26,309 bases of DNA from Peptococcaceae bacterium BRH_c23 (GCA_000961805.1 LADV01000031.1:1-26309), one strand, 5' to 3'; positions 1 through 8,773 are shown, counted from the stretch's first letter. Translations and numbers: made by a program. Notes: generated by a model not told the origin, from the sequence alone.

Positions 1-3000
1 CTGATGCCCGTCGTACCTGCGTGATAGGGTACGGGCCTCGAGTTCGTCGCTATTTGGCCTGTATAGTTCCCGGAACACCTGCTTAAACGGCTGAATAATC
101 TGGCCGTCATAGATATCCTTCTGGTAGGCGGGCCATTCCCCGCTGGCATAGAGGTGTACCGGATGCGCAATAATGTATTTATCCTCCAGCTGCATCTCCC
201 ATCTGCGGTTCTCGGTATCCATAAGCGCTTGCTCCCTGAAATAGCCCAGTTTATCCCTACTCTTGAAAACGAGGTTTTGCAAAAGCGGATAGATGACAGG
301 ATTTTGGGTGAGATTTTGCAGTTCGTCGGCGGTAAACTCATCCCCAGATTCCATTGCCTTCTCCAGTGACATACGGGCTCGGGCGTGCTGAGCCTTGAGG
401 GATTTTTGAGCGGCTATTACTTCCTTGATATAGTCGTTGGCCTTTAGTTTGGCTGGAATATCCTTTAGCACTTTACCGTTCTTTTTAACAACAACCGCTG
501 CCCGGCCAAGTTCATCAATACTGATCATAAGCTCCATATCTCCGACAGGTGTGGGTTGCAGATATTGGGCAATGGAGTTGATTTTTTCGGTTTCCATCGA
601 CCACGTGAATCGGGTAACATCCTGGAAGCCAGCATTGCGTGCCAAATTCTCTAGGGCAATGGAGACTGCTTTGCCTTCACTTTCCCGTCGCTGGGCTCCG
701 AACTGTTTGCTCTCTTTCAGGAAGCCATGCAAAAATTCATATCTGGTCAGGGTATCCATTTTATCCTTACCGAGTGGAATTAGTCCGTAACACAGGACGT
801 AATCCTTGTTGCGTTTTTCTCGGATGATGGTTTTAGCGTGTTCGAGACTAATCTTACCAAACACTGCATCGGCAAAGAGCTGTGCGCGTTTATGCAGACC
901 TCCTCCGGCAATATATTTGGCACTGTCGTAGACAATTTGAAAACGTTTTTCGCCCAGCGTTGAATAGGCCTCGTTAAACCAGGCGATATCAAAGGCCCCA
1001 TCTTTAAAATCCTGGGGGGAAACCGGCGAGAAACGGGCGACAATGGTTTCTTTTTCAGGGGTGAAGGTTTCGTTGACATGAGCGTGAAAATACCAGCAGG
1101 CGGATTTGAGTCCCGGCCAGTCCAAATATTGTTTGACAATATCCAGCCATTGTGGTGCATACATGGTCGCATCAATCAGTTGTTTGTCTGTAATCTTAAT
1201 TCCCATTAATAACTCACGCAGAGTGTTCTCATCCTCACCCTCAGCCGGATAACAACATTTCAGCAAGTGGCTAAAAATCTGCTTTTTGGTGCTGTCATCC
1301 CCGACAAAGTTATACCCGCGCACAAAGGTGTCCTTTTCCGCTCCGACTAGGATGTCTACAAAGAACCTGGTCCCTGAGCAACGATGTATCTTGGCGGCCA
1401 GATGGCTGACCTCAGTAGTCATATCCCCCCGCTTCAATTCAATACCGACGATCCGGTCAACAACCTTATGGCCTACTTGATAGAGCTTAAGACAGGAGGC
1501 AAGGTCTTTGTTGCCGTGACGTTTAGTATCCGTCAGTTTGGCTAAATTTTTGGCACTTAAAGGTCTACCGCAGAGTTCCGTAAACAATTCATTTTCATCC
1601 ACCAGTCCTAGGGTGAAGGCCTTTTCAAAATCGGCCAGTTGGAGAGAAGCATGGGATTTATACCCTGAAGCTTTATAATACGCATATCTGATTTGAAAGC
1701 CTTCAGTAAAGCTTTGCTCATTATAAATACTGTCGCTGATCTTGCGATGCCAGTAGGAAATCTCTTCGGCATCAACTAGGCAGGATTTATGGCTTCTATA
1801 ATAGAAAATTTGATTATCCTTTTGTTCATACTCTTCAGCAAAACGCCGGACAGGCGTCTTTTGATAAATATACCCTGACATATCACGACAGAGAGGAAAT
1901 ACCTCCTCTGGGGCGCAATCATTCAATAAAGCAGAAAGAATAGTATGAATATGGGATGAATAGGGTGGTTTTTTCAGAGTTCCCTTTAATTCTTTATGTT
2001 TCAGGGGGAACAAATTCGCGACCAGGGTATCATACCACTCTTGATTCTCGGAGGAGGAAGAGAATTGGTTTATATTATAATAAAATAATAGTTCCAGTAA
2101 CTTTGGAGTTGTAAGACTATAGTCTAAGGCTGCCCCCCGCCACACCTCTGGCAGCGGATAATTGTCTAAGTTTAGAGCCCTATCAACACGGTTTTTTATA
2201 CATCTAATATTATATTCTCCACCCAGCACCACTTTAGAAAAAGATCCGTTCCAGTCTTCAACCTCATATTCATACGCTTTGTGTTGATCAATCAGGTCGC
2301 TTAAGGCTTGCAGGATCATTTTGATCTCGAAAAAGTTTGAAGACAGGATATCTTTGGCTGAAAAGCCTTTAGGACCAGCAATTTCCGGCAGGGAAATTTC
2401 CTGCTTGGGCTCATAAAGTCCAAAACCGTTGGCAGCTGAATAAACCGGTCGAGCGCTGTCAGTGATTTTTTCCGCCAAGATCTTTATTTTTTGCGAAGAC
2501 CCGGCAAGCAATTTGGCCATCTGTTGGCACTGCGGTAATATTTTCATATAATTGGCGTCGTTTTCAACTGCCGCAATCATATCCAGAGCCGCGAGGTGTT
2601 TATTCTCATTTTTTTCCTCAAACAAGTGTTGGATACTTCCTAATAAAGCTTGAGGTGATTGGCGCAGTAACATGGAAATTGCATTTTTTCTCAGATCGCC
2701 TGATTTATATTGCAATAGGTCTTCAATTATTCGGTAGTCATCTTGGCTAAGGGGAAGTCCTTCCACGACTCTCAGGGCGTCAGAGCGCACAGATGAACTT
2801 TTGTCACCCATCAATTCCAGAATTGCTATTTTTTGCTTATTGGTCTGGGGTTTATTCAAAAAGACATCAATGAACACACTCCGGGTTTCGGCGCTCATTT
2901 TATCCCTGTAGTCCAACATTAGATCAACCATACTATCCGTCTGATTACCAGCAAAGGTTAGCAACATCTTGACAATAAGCTGATCATACGAAACACTTGC

Positions 3001-4314
3001 CTGACACCATGGAAAAAGGCTCTCTTTGAAGACCAGTTCTTTGCGCGGTAGATGGTCCAGCATGTTTTTTAGCTTAGAAAACAATTCCTCCGGGCTACCT
3101 GCACCCTCGATTTCCTTGTACTTGATGAGTCCACCCCAGTTTATCGGCCTAATGGAATTACGCTCTGCATCGGAGAATAGATTGCCTAAGACCCAGCATT
3201 TGACCTCATCATCGGGATCAGCCAGGAGCGGGGCAGCGAGTATGTGCTGAAAGTGCGGAACACTGGTCTGACTCAGGAAACCGAGGGCTACTATTCGTTT
3301 ATACTTGTCAGGCGCAGACATCAGGTGTTTTAACGGGTTCTCGGTTGACATTACATCGTCGAAGGCCATCGACCAGAGTCCTATATAGATGAGCAGGGCA
3401 TCGTTGCTTGCCAAACATTCCTTCGCATAAGCATCTTCAGTTAGGCATCGATACCCAGTTCCTAGACATTTTTTAATCACCGCAGGTTTCTGGGCTGAGA
3501 TGCCGAGTCCCGTCCAGACATCAAGGGCTCGAACTACTGAAGAAAATCTGACAAGATCATGATCCAGTATTACCTTCGAGAGATAGAGGAAGCCTTCCTT
3601 TGAGCCTTCGTCCATACATTCAACAATAGTCTGGCGCAGCCCTTCCTGTAGCTTGGCAGCAAGGAGGAGGTCGCCTACCCACTTGTGCGCTTGGCTACTG
3701 TGGCTCATCAGGAGTCCTTTGATGATTTCGTGTGTCATAAGCCCTGCATTATTATCGCCATTAAAAAGCTCATGAATCCAGTGAAGCACCTGTTCATTAC
3801 CCTCATCAATTTCAAGAGCCAGTAAACTTGAAATAACCGGATTGTGGGTAAAAAAATTGTCCTTTTGGACAGAAAAGTATTTCTCGTAGGTAAAGTCATT
3901 GGCGACCAATTGAATCATGGCATCGAGGTTTGTTACAGCGGAAGGCAGATACAACACATCGAATGATTTTGACCGAAAGGAACGCCGTTCATATCCTGAT
4001 GAATAGATGTAATCAGGGCTTCTGTCCCAGATCTTTTTGAATTTGTTGGCCCATTCCTTACCCAAAAGTGCAACTAAAACGTTGGCCTCGGATCCAGAAA
4101 AAATACTGGTCATTCGCTCCGTTTTTTCTGTCCATAAGGTAGAATAAAGTTCATTTTTATTGTTAATTGATTCATAATAGTAACTTTCATTGGTTTTAAA
4201 GCTTGCTAGAACAGCCTTTAGGATATCGTTATTTCTACCGAAAAATAAGAAGGATTTTACTTCGATCTTGCGAAGATACTTTTGTTTGGCTTCACTGTTT
4301 GTTCTATAATACAT
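1..4314 (-). CDS. DUF4132-domain giant protein with HEAT-like repeats (3' end beyond window)
   Basis: The frame is open for 1438 codons from an ATG at 4312-4314 to the left edge with no stop; I checked every codon. AAGGGG lies 8 bases before this ATG, and the start is 12 bases after the stop of the upstream 139-codon gene, so the two are co-transcribed. The middle holds HEAT/armadillo-like helical pairs (for example DKSSSVRSDALRVV near residue 500 and KSGDLRKNAISMLL near 530). The C-terminal part has features I associate with DUF4132: ATMYAPQW (1049-1056), KESKQFGAQRRE (1200-1211) and QPFKQVFRELY (1408-1418). No signal peptide or membrane helix is evident, so it is probably cytosolic. The known relative is E. 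coli YehI/MolR; yehI sits with genes for an AAA+ ATPase, a VWA protein and a SWIM zinc-finger protein. The biochemical function is unknown. The true C-terminus lies outside the window. Confidence 0.85.
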   Translation of the reverse strand, partial: MYYRTNSEAKQKYLRKIEVKSFLFFGRNNDILKAVLASFKTNESYYYESINNKNELYSTLWTEKTERMTSIFSGSEANVLVALLGKEWANKFKKIWDRSPDYIYSSGYERRSFRSKSFDVLYLPSAVTNLDAMIQLVANDFTYEKYFSVQKDNFFTHNPVISSLLALEIDEGNEQVLHWIHELFNGDNNAGLMTHEIIKGLLMSHSSQAHKWVGDLLLAAKLQEGLRQTIVECMDEGSKEGFLYLSKVILDHDLVRFSSVVRALDVWTGLGISAQKPAVIKKCLGTGYRCLTEDAYAKECLASNDALLIYIGLWSMAFDDVMSTENPLKHLMSAPDKYKRIVALGFLSQTSVPHFQHILAAPLLADPDDEVKCWVLGNLFSDAERNSIRPINWGGLIKYKEIEGAGSPEELFSKLKNMLDHLPRKELVFKESLFPWCQASVSYDQLIVKMLLTFAGNQTDSMVDLMLDYRDKMSAETRSVFIDVFLNKPQTNKQKIAILELMGDKSSSVRSDALRVVEGLPLSQDDYRIIEDLLQYKSGDLRKNAISMLLRQSPQALLGSIQHLFEEKNENKHLAALDMIAAVENDANYMKILPQCQQMAKLLAGSSQKIKILAEKITDSARPVYSAANGFGLYEPKQEISLPEIAGPKGFSAKDILSSNFFEIKMILQALSDLIDQHKAYEYEVEDWNGSFSKVVLGGEYNIRCIKNRVDRALNLDNYPLPEVWRGAALDYSLTTPKLLELLFYYNINQFSSSSENQEWYDTLVANLFPLKHKELKGTLKKPPYSSHIHTILSALLNDCAPEEVFPLCRDMSGYIYQKTPVRRFAEEYEQKDNQIFYYRSHKSCLVDAEEISYWHRKISDSIYNEQSFTEGFQIRYAYYKASGYKSHASLQLADFEKAFTLGLVDENELFTELCGRPLSAKNLAKLTDTKRHGNKDLASCLKLYQVGHKVVDRIVGIELKRGDMTTEVSHLAAKIHRCSGTRFFVDILVGAEKDTFVRGYNFVGDDSTKKQIFSHLLKCCYPAEGEDENTLRELLMGIKITDKQLIDATMYAPQWLDIVKQYLDWPGLKSACWYFHAHVNETFTPEKETIVARFSPVSPQDFKDGAFDIAWFNEAYSTLGEKRFQIVYDSAKYIAGGGLHKRAQLFADAVFGKISLEHAKTIIREKRNKDYVLCYGLIPLGKDKMDTLTRYEFLHGFLKESKQFGAQRRESEGKAVSIALENLARNAGFQDVTRFTWSMETEKINSIAQYLQPTPVGDMELMISIDELGRAAVVVKKNGKVLKDIPAKLKANDYIKEVIAAQKSLKAQHARARMSLEKAMESGDEFTADELQNLTQNPVIYPLLQNLVFKSRDKLGYFREQALMDTENRRWEMQLEDKYIIAHPVHLYASGEWPAYQKDIYDGQIIQPFKQVFRELYRPNSDELEARTLSRRYDGHQ

Positions 4315-4326
4315 TTCTCTATCCCC

Positions 4327-4746
4327 TTACCACATTCTGCCGGCAAGCATTGTAAACCGGATAAAGGTCAATACATCTTCTTCTTGTAAGGAAATCGTTT
4401 CATCAAGAGATGGCATCTCGTTGTCTCCATTAAATATTCGGTAAATACCGTCTTCAAAGGCCAGAATTACCGTTTCAATTGCTTTTTGCACATCAGCCTG
4501 TTTGTCGCTCTTACGCTCGCCAAAGCCAACCTTGCCGGTTTTAATCTGATTCTCTGTCTCTTCCGCAGAAAGATATTTCATGATCCAAGGTTCTACAGCT
4601 TTCTTATTGTATTCAGCAACATTTATCTGCACAATCTCAGTCAGAAGCTCTCTTAAGCTTGATGGAGTACCTGCCAAAACCAACTCCTTTTTAGTAATAT
4701 ATTCTTTACGTTTACCTGCCTGCTTGACGGAAACATAAACTTTCAT
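4327..4746 (-). CDS. Small protein with MoaD/ThiS-like beta-grasp C-terminus, partner of DUF4132 gene
   Basis: A 139-residue protein of unknown function. AGAGGTGA lies a few bases before the ATG, supporting the start. The N-terminus (MKVYVSVKQAGKRKEY) looks like a beta hairpin and is followed by an amphipathic helix (TPSSLRELLTEIVQ). The last 38 residues run strand - loop - ISLQEEDVLTFIRFTMLAG - RMW. This resembles the C-terminal half of MoaD/ThiS proteins, where an 'L-x-x-G-D-x-V-x-F-x-P-P' strand precedes the diglycine tail. Here the tail is AGRMW rather than GG, and a charged helical insertion of about 60 residues separates the two halves. The beta-grasp assignment is my inference from pattern alone. 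The gene is 12 bases upstream of the DUF4132 gene and is probably its operon partner. Confidence 0.75.
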   Translation of the reverse strand: MKVYVSVKQAGKRKEYITKKELVLAGTPSSLRELLTEIVQINVAEYNKKAVEPWIMKYLSAEETENQIKTGKVGFGERKSDKQADVQKAIETVILAFEDGIYRIFNGDNEMPSLDETISLQEEDVLTFIRFTMLAGRMW

Positions 4747-5156
4747 GGTATCACCTCTCCAGCCGTTTTCAGAATAGGAAAATATCAGGGCTTATTAACT
4801 AAATTCTTCACCTATTATGTTAAACCCTGCCAATGTTATTCTTTAAGTAATGAAAGAGCGTGGGCCATATTTGTATTATTTTTAAAAAAATCTAGTAGCT
4901 ATTATTGAGAAGGTACATAAGATTGACATGAATATCGGTTTAACACAATCGGTTATTGCTCCCACTGACTATGATCCTAGAGCGAGTGAAGTTAATCAAC
5001 TGATCGCATAAAACTCATGCTTCCGTAGCCTTAGATAATAATGGGATAACCAGTGGATGCCAAACCATTCTTAGATCTTGACTCCGAGTTGGTCGATAAT
5101 AAACTGACGCTAAAGTTGAATCGAGACACACGTTAGTAGAATGTTAAATGGATTAA
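4747..5156. other. Gene-poor spacer upstream of the DUF4132 operon
   Basis: About 410 bases without a convincing gene. It must contain the promoter of the minus-strand DUF4132 operon, but I found no clear -35/-10 pair. The only notable reading frame is 27 codons on the plus strand (4928-5011, beginning MNIGLTQSVIAPTDYDP), with GAGAAGGT 13 bases before its ATG, too far for a normal ribosome site. It may be the remnant of a gene or chance. Confidence 0.4.
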
Positions 5157-5201
5157 TAAAAAGACAGCTGGTTACTCTTGATAAGATAACCAGCTGTCTT
5201 T
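5157..5201 (-). terminator. Rho-independent terminator of the 61-codon gene
   Basis: A perfect 15-bp stem (AAAGACAGCTGGTTA at 5160-5174, complement at 5187-5201) with a 12-base loop that can pair further (TCTT/AAGA). On the minus strand it is followed by TTTTTATTAAT and starts 2 bases after the stop codon of the small gene. This supports both the terminator and the reality of that gene. Confidence 0.85.
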
Positions 5202-5203
5202 GA

Positions 5204-5389
5204 TTATTGTCGAGTTGAAGATTTTTTGATTTCCTTATTCTCTCTTGTATTCAAGGGTCCATATTTCTGCCAATCCTCGGGTGTCATTTTTCGAGTGATG
5301 CAATCACTAATCACAGCAGGAGAATCTTCATTTTCGCACATCATTTGTGCAGTTTGAATAGTATCTAGTTTGTGTGCTCTTCCATACAT
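5204..5389 (-). CDS. Small hypothetical protein (61 aa)
   Basis: I do not recognise this protein. It is 61 residues long, charged and hydrophilic with a basic C-terminus (ENKEIKKSSTRQ), two cysteines (in MMCEN and SDCITR) and no membrane segment. It is judged real because AAGGAG lies 11 bases before the ATG and a strong terminator directly follows the stop. The transcript is probably monocistronic: the terminator cuts it off from the DUF4132 operon downstream, and the decayed UvrA-like gene lies upstream. Function unknown. Confidence 0.55.
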   Translation of the reverse strand: MYGRAHKLDTIQTAQMMCENEDSPAVISDCITRKMTPEDWQKYGPLNTRENKEIKKSSTRQ

Positions 5390-5516
5390 AGCTTGTCAAG
5401 CTCCTTTTGAGTTTTCCTACAGTTTATAAGAGAAAAGCTAATCTGAGCATATGTCGTTAGTCATATTTGTATAGGACTTAAGCACGAAATTTAGCCACAT
5501 TACTAAAGATGTCGAA

Positions 5517-7444
5517 TTAAATGTATATTCCAGTTATAGACCTTTTGCATTCCTTCAACCCCATCAGATTACCACTATAAAGAATCTCGCCACCTCGGTT
5601 TCCACCGTCCGGTCCCATGTCGATGATCCAGTCGGCTCTCCTGATTATATCGAGATTATGCTCAATTACAACAACAGTGTTTCCTTTTTATATCGCTTTC
5701 CCGCACAATCTTCGCAAACAGTTTTCGTGGCATTCATAAATGAGAGGTCTGTTTCGATGAATCCCGTTCCGCCGCAATTCGGGCAACCACCCTCGGAGTT
5801 ATAGCTGAAAAGCCCGGCACTCACCTTATTTTCATCGGCAAATATCTAGCGAATCAAATCCATTATTCCTGTATAGGTGGCTGAATTAGATCGAATGTTA
5901 GCACTTACCGCGCTTTGGTCAATCACAACTGCTTCAGTATACTCTTTGATAAAAACCTCATTGACAAGGGTACTCTTACCCGACCCAGCGACGCCCGTGA
6001 TGACCGTAAACAAACCTTTAGGTATTTGCAGGCTCACATTCTTTAGATTGTGAATACTGCTTTTCTTTGTTTCGTAAAATTCATTGCTTATCCTTGGGTG
6101 CTCGTTAAGATCGAGCTTTTTTCCTAGAAACCTTCCGGTCAAGGTATCTGCCTGTTTCAAATCGTCAAAACTACCCTCAAACACAATATTTCCGCCCTGT
6201 GAGCCTGCCTTGGGGCCTACATCCACAATATGGTCGGCTATTTTTATAACATCGGGGTCATGTTCAACAACGATGACTGTATTTCCCTTATCTCTGATTT
6301 TTAGGAGCAATTCGTTTAGCCTATGAACATCTCTTGAATGAAGCCCAATGCTTGGTTCATCGAAAATATACATAACGTCCGTTAAACTGCTGGACAAATG
6401 TTTCACCATCTTGACTCGCTGCGATTCTCCGCCCGACAATGTGGAGGATTCTCTGGTAAGGCTCAAATAATCCAGTCCGATATTAATTAAGTTCTCCAGC
6501 CGTTCAAGGATGCTTTGCACAATTGGAGCAAAGGCTTTAGCATCAATTTTTTTAAGTACCTCGATCAATTCATCAATCTGCATCGATGTCAGATCATAAA
6601 TGTTATAGCCCAGTATTCTCGAGGAAAGAGCCGTTTCGTTATACCTTTTTCCATTGCAATCACCACATTTTTGAATGGAAGTAAAGGCTTCAATCTTTTT
6701 CTGATTAGCTTGGGACTTTTCCCGATCTGTTTTGATGTTTTGGCGAGTGAACCTTTCTGTAAGTCCCTCATATGTGGAATTCATTTCACCATCCATAATG
6801 TTAATCAAAACCTTTTCGGGTTTGGCGTAAACCAATTTATCATACTCTTCTTTTGTATAGTCCTTTATCTTCTTGTCATTGTCGAAGAAGCCGTGATTGG
6901 CATACATTTTCCATTGCCACGTGCCTACACCGAACCCCGGAAGTAAAATTGCGCCATCGTTTAGTGATTTTTCCATATTTAAAGCCTTTTCTATATCCAA
7001 GGTCATGATTCGTCCGATGCCTTCACAGGTTGGACACATACCATGTACGTCATTGAAGGAGAAGTTAAAGGATAGGCCAATATTTGGCTCACCCAATCTG
7101 GAAAAAAGCAATCGCAATAATGAGTTAATGTCCGTAATCGTACCCAGTGTAGAGCGTGAATTCCCCCCCAGCCTTTTTTGGTCAACGACAATGGCTGTTG
7201 ATAAGTTAGAAATCGAATCAACGTCTGGCCGCCCATACTTCGGCAGAAAGGTTCGCACAAAATTACTGAAGGTTTCATTTAACTCTCTACCTGCTTCTTG
7301 AGCTATCGTTTCAAAAACAATCGATGATTTTCCTGAACCCGAAACTCCAGTAAAAATCGTTAGCTTTCTTTTGGGGATTTTGAGACTGACATTTTTAAGA
7401 TTATTTTCTCTAGCACCTAGGATTTCAATAAATTCAGTTTGCAT
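5517..7444 (-). pseudogene. DrrC-type UvrA-like ABC ATPase, disrupted by a stop and an internal deletion
   Basis: The first 532 codons are intact (ATG at 7442-7444, GGAGG 7 bases upstream). They encode a UvrA-like twin ABC ATPase of the short class without the UvrB-binding region, related to the drug-resistance protein DrrC (about 760 residues). Visible are Walker A GVSGSGKSS (33-41), a zinc-finger half CPTCEG (137-142), the ABC signature LSGGESQR (336-343) and a second Walker A GVAGSGKST (484-492). The frame then meets TAG at 5846-5848. Beyond it the same frame continues with family-like sequence (IFADENKVSAGLFSYNSEGG, then CPNCGGTG and [12 protein letters not shown]) to about 5684. There it jumps by one base into [19 protein letters not shown] and the natural C-terminus KRSITGIYI, with a TAA at 5517-5519. 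About 115-125 codons, including the second LSGGE signature and Walker B, are missing at the junction. The second ATPase site cannot form, so the gene is very probably inactive. The original role was probably drug tolerance or DNA-damage handling, not core excision repair. Confidence 0.88.
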
Positions 7445-7500
7445 CGTTTTCCTCCATTCGAAAGATAGGTTTGATAATTTAAGTAAGCCATGAAATTAAT

Positions 7501-7543
7501 AAAAGATCAAGGCACCACGGTTAGTTGGGGTGTTTGATCTTTT
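7501..7543 (-). terminator. Terminator downstream of tRNA-Trp
   Basis: Stem AAAAGATCAA (7501-7510) with TTGATCTTTT (7534-7543), extended by GCACC/GGTGT with a one-base bulge. On the minus strand it ends in TTTTATTAATTT. It lies about 75 bases past the 3' end of the tRNA and before the UvrA-like pseudogene, so it fits tRNA termination. Confidence 0.7.
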
Positions 7544-7619
7544 CCAATATGTCCTATAAAATTAAATATATTCAAACTCTGAAGAGCAAAAAGAAAAAGG
7601 CTTAAAGCCTTGGTGCGAT

Positions 7620-7693
7620 TGGCAGGGGATGAGAGAGTCGAACTCCCACTGACGGTTTTGGAGACCGTTGTTCTACCATTAAACTAATCCCCT
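7620..7693 (-). tRNA. tRNA-Trp (anticodon CCA)
   Basis: The minus strand folds into a full cloverleaf. The acceptor stem is AGGGGAT/ATCCCCT, the D arm GTTT/GAAC, and the anticodon stem ACGGT/ACCGT with loop CTCCAAA (anticodon CCA). The T arm is GGGAG/CTCTC with loop TTCGACT. The discriminator is G at 7623, and the 3' CCA is encoded at 7620-7622. It is transcribed from a consensus promoter just upstream and has its own terminator. Confidence 0.97.
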
Positions 7694-7714
7694 ATATTTT
7701 TTGCAACGAAGTAA

Positions 7715-7743
7715 ATTATATCGCAGAAACAGAAAAGTGTCAA
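7715..7743 (-). promoter_or_regulatory. Consensus sigma-A promoter of tRNA-Trp
   Basis: On the minus strand, TTGACA (7738-7743), a 17-base spacer and TATAAT (7715-7720): a perfect match to both hexamers with ideal spacing. The tRNA 5' end lies 22 bases past the -10 box, as expected for a stable-RNA promoter with a short leader. Confidence 0.9.
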
Positions 7744-7801
7744 TATCTAAAAATAAATTACAAGATTTTTGAATTAGATTCAGAACAGGCAGGCAGGATT
7801 T

Positions 7802-7830
7802 TTGAAGAAGAACAAGAATAGGCATACTAT
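7802..7830 (+). promoter_or_regulatory. Probable promoter of the PHP gene and K+ channel gene
   Basis: TTGAAG (7802-7807), 17-base spacer, TACTAT (7825-7830). It is a 4/6 plus 4/6 match with ideal spacing, divergent from the tRNA-Trp promoter, leaving a leader of about 65 bases before the PHP gene. Confidence 0.5.
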
Positions 7831-7901
7831 AGTTAAGTATTGTCTTTTTGACCTCTTGATGTAGGATTGGAAGTGAAAATGCAATTGAGGGAGGGGTGTT
7901 C

Positions 7902-8729
7902 TTGAGGTCCGATTTACACATTCATACCTATGAATCTGACGGCTTGCTTTCGATAGAAGAGGTCATGAATCTTGCGCAGGCCAACAATGTTCAAACCTTA
8001 GCTATTACGGACCATGAAAGTACCCAAGCAATCTACAAGGCTGAAAGTCTTGCCAAAGAACTAAATATTAAGATTATCCCTGGTGTGGAATTGTTAACCA
8101 GCTATCAAGGTCATGAAGTCCATTTGCTTGGGTATTTTAAGACTATAAATCATCCAGTTCTGCAAGATCGTCTGCAAGAAATTCGGGCACAACGGACTGC
8201 TTTAGCCTATGATATGGTGGAAAGTTTAAAAAGTGGTGGAATTTCTTTGGAATGGCAAGATGTTGAAAAGGAAGTCGGAGCAAAAGGCGCTGTTACTAAG
8301 GGACATATCATGAGGGCTATTTATCATCAGGAAACGGGTGGCAGTCAGAAAAATTGGCGAGAAATAGCAGCTCATTTTCGTCCAGGGGGGGTAGCCCATT
8401 TACCGTATTTAAACCACAGATTTGAGGATGCCGTTGATCTTATTTTTTCTTGCGGAGGACTTCCTGTAGTGGCCCATCCAGGACTGCTCTGGGATCCCCA
8501 GATGGTGTTCTCTCTCTTAGCCTATCGGCCTATTGGGCTAGAAGTGTACTATGGTTACTGGGAAAGACAAGCAGCACTTATTCAATACTATGCCGAAGTG
8601 GCCGATAAATTTGCCATCATAGCGACTGGTGGTAGCGACTATCATGGACCTTCAGGGTATGTAAAGCTAGGGCAAATGGATGTGCCCTATGACAGTGTTC
8701 TTAAGCTACGATCTTACTTAACACTATAA
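7902..8729 (+). CDS. PHP-domain phosphoesterase, TrpH/RNase AM-like
   Basis: A PHP-superfamily metal-dependent phosphoesterase of about 275 residues. Metal-ligand motifs are visible in the family order: DLHIHTYESDG (residues 4-14), TDHE (36-39), PGVE (60-63), H74 in GHEVH, VAHPG (H192) and GSDYHG (D246, H248). Relatives such as E. coli TrpH/YciV (RNase AM) remove nucleotides from RNA 5' ends or hydrolyse 3',5'-nucleotide bisphosphates; which applies here is not visible. I chose the TTG at 7902 because GGAGGGG (7890-7896) lies 5 bases upstream and the protein then begins MRSDLHIH, as usual. The in-frame GTG at 7896 overlaps the ribosome site. The K+ channel gene starts 44 bases downstream with no terminator between, so the two probably share a transcript. 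Confidence 0.9.
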   Translation: MRSDLHIHTYESDGLLSIEEVMNLAQANNVQTLAITDHESTQAIYKAESLAKELNIKIIPGVELLTSYQGHEVHLLGYFKTINHPVLQDRLQEIRAQRTALAYDMVESLKSGGISLEWQDVEKEVGAKGAVTKGHIMRAIYHQETGGSQKNWREIAAHFRPGGVAHLPYLNHRFEDAVDLIFSCGGLPVVAHPGLLWDPQMVFSLLAYRPIGLEVYYGYWERQAALIQYYAEVADKFAIIATGGSDYHGPSGYVKLGQMDVPYDSVLKLRSYLTL

Positions 8730-8773
8730 ATATATTTTCACTAACGTTCCGGTAGACAGAAAGGAGCGAGTCC

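Noticed and set aside
780..1175. 131-codon minus-strand reading frame (beginning MMRPCMHHNGW)
   Set aside because: It lies inside the DUF4132 gene in another frame on the same strand, has no ribosome site and shows no family resemblance.
6515..6946. 143-codon plus-strand frame within the UvrA-like gene
   Set aside because: It is antisense to conserved ABC-ATPase sequence and has no ribosome site or protein-like motif.
7679..7921. 80-codon minus-strand frame upstream of tRNA-Trp
   Set aside because: It overlaps the tRNA 5' end, the tRNA promoter and the start of the PHP gene, so it is not a gene.
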